A DNA stretch of 64,000 bases from contig JAXRVH010000051.1 in the NCBI GenBank assembly GCA_034640345.1, forward strand, positions 124,001 to 188,000. Reading direction: 5' to 3'. The notes under the pieces are model-generated. The model did no database searches. It saw nothing but the letters and a program-made list of their open reading frames with translations, and was not told the origin of the DNA. Of the stretch, positions 57,247 to 64,000 are shown one piece after another; positions within the stretch are counted from its first letter, which is position 1, and each line of letters opens with the position of its first letter. A program made the translations under genes and the position numbers. This DNA comes from Drechslera avenae (lineage: Eukaryota; Ascomycota; Dothideomycetes; Pleosporales; Pleosporaceae).

Positions 57247-59820
57247 TTACCAGTGTCTTGCAACTACAAGCCATCCTCTTTCCTTTACCGCATTAAAGAG
57301 TACCGCAACCCTCTTCCGCTTGATACCCTCTCTAGCCGATACGTCTTCGATTGCGTGCTTACCGTCTAGGTGTCTCAACAGCATTGGCCAGCTTTCCCTC
57401 AACTCCTTCCCTGTGATTCCACCAAACCCACTATCGGCGTGTTTTGGAGGACTAGGATTCGCAGATATGATGGCAGACTCTTCAAACGTTTGCGCAATCT
57501 TATCTAGCCATCGTGCTTCCAGCGAAGACGCTTTTTGAGGCGATAGGATGGTTGTGTGGGTAAAGGAAGATGGGTCTGGCGGAGTTGGATTGGTCAAGGG
57601 GGACGTGGGGGACACGAGGGAGTTGCGGGATGGAGAAGGCGATGTCGGCTTTAGGTGCAGCGGCGATGGTCGATGTGGCTTTACGTCACGCAGACCAATG
57701 TGCGATGGTGACTCCGCTCGTTGTATCGAGTTCAAGGCAATCGTTGTCCGTTGACTACTCGTGCTCCCCGCATCTGACGCCGTTCGGGCCGAGGCACTGC
57801 GTGTCATTGCGGTTGCTGAGAGTCGTGGGCTTAGAATCGTGCTGCTTTCCATTTCTTCATCCGCCTCTCTCCTTGTTCTTCGCAATGGCGACGAAGTCCT
57901 TGCAGAAGTCAAAGACAGCAAGCTATTCCGCTTTTCTGACAGCAGCCCTTCTGGGATTGAATCAATTTCGCTCATCAGATCTCTCCGCGCCTCTTCTGCT
58001 TTCTTCACGCGCTCCTCTCTCTCCATCTCCCCCGCGACCTGCGCTTTGATTTCGGGTGTCACACGCACCCAGGCAAATGTTCGCAACTGTGTCACCCAAC
58101 CTCCACGCATCAGCCATGCCAGAATTTCCATGTATGCTTCGCGGTGCTCGGCTGTCGGTATGAAGTTCCTGTAGGGCCGGGGCGTGCCAGATAGCATGCT
58201 TAGCACTTTCGGTAGCGTGGGCAAGGTAGAAAAGCGCTGTGCGTATACGGTCATGGCGGCGGGAAGAACCGTCATATCGGCGTTGGGACTCACAATGTAG
58301 GTATCTCGTGGTGACAAAGGGGCAATGAGGCGCGCACGTCGCCAATACACCAGGTGGCTGGCTATGTATTCCATGTCGTGCGCCGAGATGTTGTGCTTCT
58401 TTGATATCTTCAGCAGAGACTTGGTGGGTATGATGTTGCGAATATAGAAGGCGATGGCAGCTGCGTTGCCAGAGGCGTCACCCCCAAGGTCCTTGATCAA
58501 CACTTCGGCATCTTCAAGAAGCAGCAGGGCAGCGTGTTGTGTCATTGGTGCTTCGTCATCCTCCAACACAACGTTCGACGTGGTGAGCCACAAGCCGGGC
58601 ATCTGGGGCTCGAGCGCACTTGGCAGGTACGGCGTCGAGTCAGCCTGGGGTATCTGGAAGGATGTGTTGAAGGTGGCGTCAAAGTGGATGTGTGCTATCT
58701 TGTCGTGCGAGATCGCATCGAACATTATGGCAATGGACTTTGCGAGCGGGGAAGTGCTGACTATCTTGCGCCACGTTACCGTCATGGATTCGTTGGTGTC
58801 TTTGGCACGCTGCTTGATGTCGATGATACGTTTCGACTCTTTCCAGACATACTGGAAGCGGGCCTCTTCGTACTTGAGTGCCTTGGCGTACTTGCGCGTC
58901 ACATTTTCGTACATTTCCTTTACGCGCTGCTGGTACTCGAGGGCTGGCGGATTCAGCACAAAGACGACATTGAACATGGTCATGTCCGGGGTGTTGTCTT
59001 GCGATGTTGAGTTGCTGCGTGCATCCGACCCTGCATCTGATGGCGCGCCTGAGCCTGCGCTGGACGCGGAGTCATGGCCGTAGCCTGGCTCGAATCCTGG
59101 CGGGTACACAAAAGGCTCGGGGACAGGCTTCACGGGCTCTTCGGGCGTCTTGGCGTCTTCTTGATCGGTCGTTGTGAGATTCTTGACCAGGTCGCCGTCC
59201 TCGAGCTTCTCCTTGTCCGACGGCTTCCTCTTTTTCCGCTTCAACTTCTTCCACAACCCATCCTCGCGGACAAACATGGGCGCGCCGACAAACACAATGC
59301 TCTCGACGCCCAGCTCAAAGCGTCTCTTGTTGTAGTCCTTACCGGGGCTCAGCATCTTCTCAAGCGCATCCGTCTTGAAGCCTAGCACCGTCTCCCAGTC
59401 GTGATCGCCGCCATTGCCCCGCCTCCCGCTGCTCTCTTGGTCATCGGCGTCCTCGGCGTCCTCCTCGTCAATCGTCTCCTGCTTGCCCCATACGCCGGCG
59501 CCGAGCTTCGACTTGTCGCTCACCCGGCCCGCTGCCGTCCTACCCGAGCCGCGCCCGCCGCTTGTGCGGCTGCCAATCTCAATGTCGTTGTCATCTTCCG
59601 AGTCGGCGCTGCTGTCCCAGTCACTATCCGAGCTGCGCGAGTCGACGCTGGCCGTGGAGGTGTCGTGCCGGAACCAGGCCGGGTCTTTGGCGGCGGCGAG
59701 GGCGGCAGCCGACGGCGAGAGTGGGGGGTAGTGAAATACCAGACGGGGTCCAAGCGAGCGTGACTTGGTGACAAGAAGGATGGCGTGAAGGTTGGAAGCT
59801 GGTGGCAGCGGGACGGCCAT
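57247..59820 (-). CDS. NPR3: Npr3, GATOR1/SEACIT subunit
   Basis: With Npr2 and Iml1 it forms the complex that restrains TORC1 during amino-acid or nitrogen limitation at the vacuole. It is an intronless frame of 857 aa from MAVPLPPASNLHAILLVTKS. An in-frame ATG 30 codons upstream adds an unconserved stretch. Blocks seen are LGPRLVFHYPPLSPSA, a Ser/Asp-rich linker, WETVLGFKTDALEKMLSPG, ESIVFVGAPMFVREDGLWKK, TMFNVVFVLNPPALEYQ, KFSKKHNISAHDMEYIASHLVYWRRA-type (ISKKHNISAHDMEYIA), then MEILAWLMRGGWVTQLRTFAWV. The protein ends with a winged-helix-like EGIKRKRVAVLFNAVKERGW. The Ser/Pro-rich insert before the last domain is a likely phosphorylated linker. Confidence 0.94.
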   Translation of the reverse strand: MAVPLPPASNLHAILLVTKSRSLGPRLVFHYPPLSPSAAALAAAKDPAWFRHDTSTASVDSRSSDSDWDSSADSEDDNDIEIGSRTSGGRGSGRTAAGRVSDKSKLGAGVWGKQETIDEEDAEDADDQESSGRRGNGGDHDWETVLGFKTDALEKMLSPGKDYNKRRFELGVESIVFVGAPMFVREDGLWKKLKRKKRKPSDKEKLEDGDLVKNLTTTDQEDAKTPEEPVKPVPEPFVYPPGFEPGYGHDSASSAGSGAPSDAGSDARSNSTSQDNTPDMTMFNVVFVLNPPALEYQQRVKEMYENVTRKYAKALKYEEARFQYVWKESKRIIDIKQRAKDTNESMTVTWRKIVSTSPLAKSIAIMFDAISHDKIAHIHFDATFNTSFQIPQADSTPYLPSALEPQMPGLWLTTSNVVLEDDEAPMTQHAALLLLEDAEVLIKDLGGDASGNAAAIAFYIRNIIPTKSLLKISKKHNISAHDMEYIASHLVYWRRARLIAPLSPRDTYIVSPNADMTVLPAAMTVYAQRFSTLPTLPKVLSMLSGTPRPYRNFIPTAEHREAYMEILAWLMRGGWVTQLRTFAWVRVTPEIKAQVAGEMEREERVKKAEEARRDLMSEIDSIPEGLLSEKRNSLLSLTSARTSSPLRRTRREADEEMESSTILSPRLSATAMTRSASARTASDAGSTSSQRTTIALNSIQRAESPSHIGLRDVKPHRPSPLHLKPTSPSPSRNSLVSPTSPLTNPTPPDPSSFTHTTILSPQKASSLEARWLDKIAQTFEESAIISANPSPPKHADSGFGGITGKELRESWPMLLRHLDGKHAIEDVSAREGIKRKRVAVLFNAVKERGWLVVARHW

Positions 59821-60388
59821 TAGGTGAATGTGACAATAAGCACGGTGCCAGAGCGCGGGGAAAGAAGTTGCGGAGAAGCCGGGGGATCTAGCCCGAAGCG
59901 GCCACAGCAACTACATATTACCGTCGGCCAAATATCCAAGGCAAACAGCGCCGGCTCAATCTATTTTCAAGTTACCTCGCCACTAGACAGCGCAATAGGG
60001 GCCGCAAGCGCCGGTCCAAGCTACCTAAATCTCCATGTTTCATTTCGGATCGTCCAAACTAGCATGTCTACACCGACCCAAGCCACCCATTTCTACATGC
60101 CTTCTGCGGGACTGTCTCCATCTGGCAGCTCAAGGCTATACAGTCGGTCTTAATTACATGTATATAGATGGGTTTCCATGTGGAATAATGCTGACCGACA
60201 TTCTGCCCTGCAAATGGTCTGATGTTCACGTCTGAACACTCAACAGCATCTAGGGCGCCATGCAAATGTAGATGAGAAGACATAAATAGAGCTTGCCCGG
60301 AACATCACCAGGTATTCACAATAACACCATCACTCGTCTTTTGATCAACCAACCTCAACCAACCACAACTTCTTTTCCAAGTGTCACT

Positions 60389-60860
60389 ATGCATCTCGCC
60401 AACATCCTCCCGGTCGCAGCACTGCTTGCGTCCACTGCCACTGCGGCCACGTTCAATAACTTCCAGGACATCTCCTGTCAGATCTGGGGCGGGACCTACG
60501 CCACAGCAACCAAGGCCGACCTTGAAAAACTGGTCCAAGAAGGATACGCGGCTGCCTCCCCGGAGAGCTATGCTAGCACATTCATCTCCCCCGAAGACAA
60601 GAAGAAGTGTCCGCCAAACTCTGAAAAGACTTACAAATGGGTAGGTTCTGAGCCACCATTGCGTGATATATATACTAGCTGCTGCTAACTACGTCTAGAT
60701 CTACGTTCCTCAGTGGTACCAGGGGTATCCTGATGGGCCTGGATATGGCGCTGCTGTTGCTGCCATTTACTACAAGGAGACGGATACTTATAACCTCTGC
60801 GACAATATGGGAAACGTTCAGTCTAACGGATACGCTGGTTTGTGCAAGACATACGTATGA
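60389..60860 (+). CDS. Small secreted cysteine-containing protein
   Basis: No family was recognised. Exons 60389-60640 and 60699-60860 give 137 aa. The 58-nt intron has a GTAGGT donor, a GCTAAC branch and a CTAG acceptor. The signal peptide is MHLANILPVAALLASTATA. The mature part of about 118 residues has four Cys (DISCQIW, KKKCPPN, YNLCDNM, GLCKTYV), enough for two disulfides. It also has a Tyr/Gly-rich stretch, WYQGYPDGPGYGAAVAAIYY. A TATA-like CATAAATAG lies about 110 bp upstream of the ATG (60281). Size, cysteines and secretion fit an effector-like or cell-surface protein; that role is inference. Confidence 0.82.
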
Positions 60861-63453
60861 GATGGGTTATCTCCAGAACTGTCTTACAAAAGTTTCGAAT
60901 GGGCCCCAGCTAGGGTGGAAGTGCAAGGAGTAGTATTCATGTATATATCTTATGAATGTGTGCAGCCATGGTTGCAAATCGACTCGTGTGTCTAGTTATC
61001 CCGCGCTATTCCCTCCGAGATACCAGAGTGAAATCAAGCTGAAGCAACAGGGGTCGAGTCAGAGAACACATGCATTGTGACATATTCACACAGTGTACAA
61101 AACATTGCGGATAACATTCACAATGAACGCCACACCTTCACAGCTTACTAGCTTTCATAGTGCGGTCTCGTACCTTTAAATACATTACTCTTTCCTTCCT
61201 TCTCACCCGTTGCGTGCATACAACTCACTAACGGTCCAACACCCGTAACAGCGCCCTGGCTAACACTCTCCCATCCCTTAGTACCCACCGGCCTTGCATC
61301 TTACCCTTCCTCACCCGCCTCAGCACATTCGTCCTGCGCGCCGTCTTTCGCTGTGAAGCGAGCTTCACCTAACTTGTGCAAGTCGCTCGATCCTAACAGT
61401 CATGCTCTACGACCTGATACATCCGTGAACATGCTGTGCTGGCGTTTACTTCGCATCCAAAACAACATACCGCACAAGTTCCTCTGTGATGATCATCCTA
61501 GCCTCGACACCATTCCACTAGCTCTTGCTCCTGTTGCGTCCCACTGTGATGACATTGTCACCAGTGAGGTTTCAGAACGTGAGGTGCAAAAGTTTTTCCA
61601 GTGTCGGTGGGGCCCCGATCACCAGTCTTTGTCGCAGTGTCTGCTCTAGTTACCTGTGCGCTAAGTGATTTTGCGCTCATTAACATGTGCGTATATACTG
61701 CGTAAAAGTACCTTGTCGCCGGTCAATTGTGTGTATCTGCAGCAATGGTTGTGGTCACCGGAGACTGATGTAGTGAAGCTGTTTAGTTACAGAGAGAGTA
61801 TTGCTCGGTGTGATTCCTTGCAAACTATGGGACAGGCAGCAAGTGCATCTAGAGGGAAAGGAGCGATTGGACGCATTATAGGAAGCGGGATTCAAGAATG
61901 TGGTGAGACCACTACCTCTGGTAATTTTGGATGAATGATCTTGGAAGATTGGAGTGGTAGGGGGCATGCGCCTTCTCGGATGCAGCAGAAAATAATTGAG
62001 CTTCGATAAGTCTTGGTAAGTGTGCTATAAATTGTGCAATGATATATTTTTTTTACAAATTTTGTACTTCAAATCCATGCGTGAAAGATGCCCTTGTGGG
62101 ATCAACCGCACTTGACAATGTAAGCGATCATGTATACGACGGCGCTTACTTGATTACAGGTGGTCAAAACTTAAAACATGATAGGAAGACATATCGTGCT
62201 CTGTTTGATCAGCCATTCCAGCTGATGCGTGGACCCGTGGACCCGTGGCAGTATTTTAGGTCTTCCTTATCCACCATTGCTGTCCACATCGCAATCGATA
62301 ATTGACGCAAGATCTCCAGAGTTGATAAGGGTTATTTATGAAGAGCGGCAACTGGTAGTAGGTTGAAGGAGTAACGGTCGTTGATGCTGGGAGTGATTGC
62401 GACAAAGCTAACAGCTACCAGGCGTACTGGGCAGGTGAAGCCACGCCCTATTGCGTGCACCGTCCGCCGGCGATGGGATTGAGTGGAGTTTTGCATTTAG
62501 TTGTCGAATCGCTCTCTCTGACTTTGCTGCATCGCCATAGACTGCTCAACAGCAGAAGGCCGTGGGCGAGTATACGTCCGCAAGGAGTGGCGACAAGCCA
62601 TCAACACTGTTACGTATACCTATGACCGACCCCACAGTGAGCGTCGCTGATCATCGACACCACCGACCGATCAGATACCCAATCCAGAGCCATGGAAAAC
62701 GACTATCAGACGTGGGCTCAGAGGTCCAGGGCCAGGAAAAAGAAACTGAAGGCTTGGCCAGTTGTAGTTGCGGTCCGTTTGAAAAGCGAGCTGGTGGCCC
62801 TATCTCTCGAAGCGCCTCTACTGGTCTTTGTCAACACACATGAATCCCAATATCCACCGCGGTATTTTATTTCTACCAGCCAACGTCGTGGTAAGACGCG
62901 CGTAGCAATGCTCAGATACAGCAAACGTTTGAGCCACAAGGGTCATCCCGCTGTACCCCACTGGGTTGTATGTTGCCGGCCAACCAGATGCCGCCAGACG
63001 CCATCAGACGGGAGAGGCACCTTTCCGCGCTCCTACGGTGCCACTAAAAACTTTGGGGATAGCATTAACAAGCCCAGATCGCCATGATGCCTTCAAACAC
63101 TCTGCTGGGTCTGCGCCAGCTTCGGCCGACACTACGCAGGAGCCTCCGATGTCTAAAACTTCCGCGGGTCCACCACCCTGACCGGAGCAGCCAATCACCG
63201 CACTTTAGAGTCACCACCTCGACCGAGGCATCTGATCTCCAAGCTTCATTAGTGGTCCCGATGCATCAAGTATGCAGCACTCGGGGCGCGCAACCGAGTC
63301 TACTGTGTCTCAGCCGGCTATGCCATGTCGGTATCACATGCCTGAAGATCTTGCCAGGCAGATAGAGATATAGCCAGAGATCCTCGCCGCGACGTCTGCA
63401 AACACAGCTTTCATCTTTTGTTTTTACAGCAGCCATCTTTGCAATCGTTTGGC
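60861..63453. other. 2.6-kb intergenic region
   Basis: No gene was recognised. Short frames such as 61353-61649 and 62692-63087 have no family signature, signal peptide or splice partners. The last few hundred bases should contain the P450 promoter. Confidence 0.5.
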
Positions 63454-64000
63454 ATGACAACCGCCACCGAGCCAATTCCTGGCCCTCCCGGCCTGCCTCT
63501 CTTGGGAAACATCAAAGACATTGATCCGACTCTTCCGATATTATCCTTTTGTAACCTAACATTGAAATATGGTGAGTGAGCTGTTCAGACCCCACCATGA
63601 AAGAATGGAGCACTCGCAGATGGGAGACTGACCAGCCAAGGGTCAATATGGAAATTCACTCTTGGTACCGGCGGCGAACGTGTCATGATTGCGAGCCAAG
63701 CACTCATGAACGAGGTCTGCGATGAGGAACGATTCAGGAAGAATGTTGCAGCTGCACTCGTCGAGGTGCGCAACGGCGTACACGATGGCCTCTTCACCGC
63801 ACATGCCGACGAAGAGAACTGGGGCATTGCACATCGCGTGCTGTTACCCGCGCTCGGGCCGCTCGCTATCCGCGGCATGTTTGACGATATGCACGATATT
63901 TCCTCTCAACTGGTCATGAAGTGGGCGAGATACGGAGCAGGACACCAGATCAACGTCACCGATGACTTTACACGCTTGACCTTAGATACCATTGCACTAT
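63454..64000 (+). CDS. CYP505-type cytochrome P450 (likely P450:reductase fusion), 3'-truncated by window
   Basis: The N-terminus of a self-sufficient fatty-acid hydroxylase of the P450foxy/BM3 group. It starts MTTATEPIPGPPGLPLLGNI with no membrane anchor, as in CYP505 proteins. An intron at 63572-63640 splits LKYG/SIWKFTLGTGGERVMIAS. Then come NEVCDEERFRKNV, VRNGVHDGLFTAHADEENWG and AHRVLLPALGPLAIRGMFDDMHD, and finally INVTDDFTRLTLDTIAL at the window edge. These blocks are specific to CYP505. The haem-binding cysteine region and the expected FMN/FAD reductase half lie outside the window, so the fusion is inferred from family membership. Confidence 0.9.

Noticed and set aside
59821..59910. 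30-codon upstream extension of Npr3
   Set aside because: The family normally starts at MAVPLPPASNLHAILLV. The extension is unconserved in character.
62692..63087. 131-codon frame starting MENDYQTWAQ
   Set aside because: No recognisable domain, no splice partners, and it overlaps frames on both strands upstream of the P450 promoter.

Overview
This window is nuclear DNA of a filamentous ascomycete. Genes are intron-rich with short introns (about 45-95 nt) that carry GTRNGT donors, CTAAC/CTGAC-type branch points and YAG acceptors. The gene content (COPI beta, retromer VPS26, GATOR1 Npr3, Mago, THO/Tex1, fungal-type tRNA ligase, a Yfl054-type aquaglyceroporin, a CYP505-type P450) is that of Pezizomycotina. 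Sequence style and the small secreted proteins suggest Dothideomycetes/Pleosporales, but that placement is inference.

Layout. 0-10 kb: the 3' part of a BBE-type FAD oxidase (+), a TDT/SLAC1-family anion transporter (-), a long-tailed aquaglyceroporin (-), VPS26 (-) and gluconokinase (+). 11.0-12.4 kb (-): the most unusual locus, a signal-peptide exon followed by a tandem 72-bp array that reads as a chain of introns separated by micro-exons of 3 or 9 nt. 14.8-25.2 kb: a Vsb1-type SulP/STAS/cNMP transporter (+), an initiator tRNA-Met (+), a sphingoid-base kinase (-) and coatomer beta (-). 25.2-37.4 kb: Mago nashi, GID4, Trm8 (all +), an Old-Yellow-Enzyme-type oxidoreductase (-), a CsbD-like protein, THO subunit Tex1, an SDR (all +) and tRNA ligase Trl1 (-). 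37.7-39.8 kb: homogentisate 1,2-dioxygenase (-). 44.1-50.8 kb: Sft2 (-) and a bHLH transcription factor (+) with a long, apparently spliced leader. 55.9-64 kb: a secreted orphan protein (-), Npr3 (-), a small secreted cysteine protein (+) and the start of a CYP505-type P450 (+), which runs off the end.

Most genes are unlinked housekeeping functions, not a biosynthetic cluster. Several concern RNA processing or translation (Mago, Trm8, Tex1, Trl1, initiator tRNA) and several membrane traffic (VPS26, Sec26, Sft2). Long gene-poor stretches (39.8-44.1, 45.9-49.0 and 50.7-55.9 kb) are rich in homopolymers and microsatellites.

The locus to examine first is the micro-exon gene at 11056-12421. All but one of its candidate micro-exons are multiples of three and all are phase 0, so any subset could be spliced in without shifting the frame. 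All exon models here come from reading splice signals and reading frames by eye; none has transcript support.
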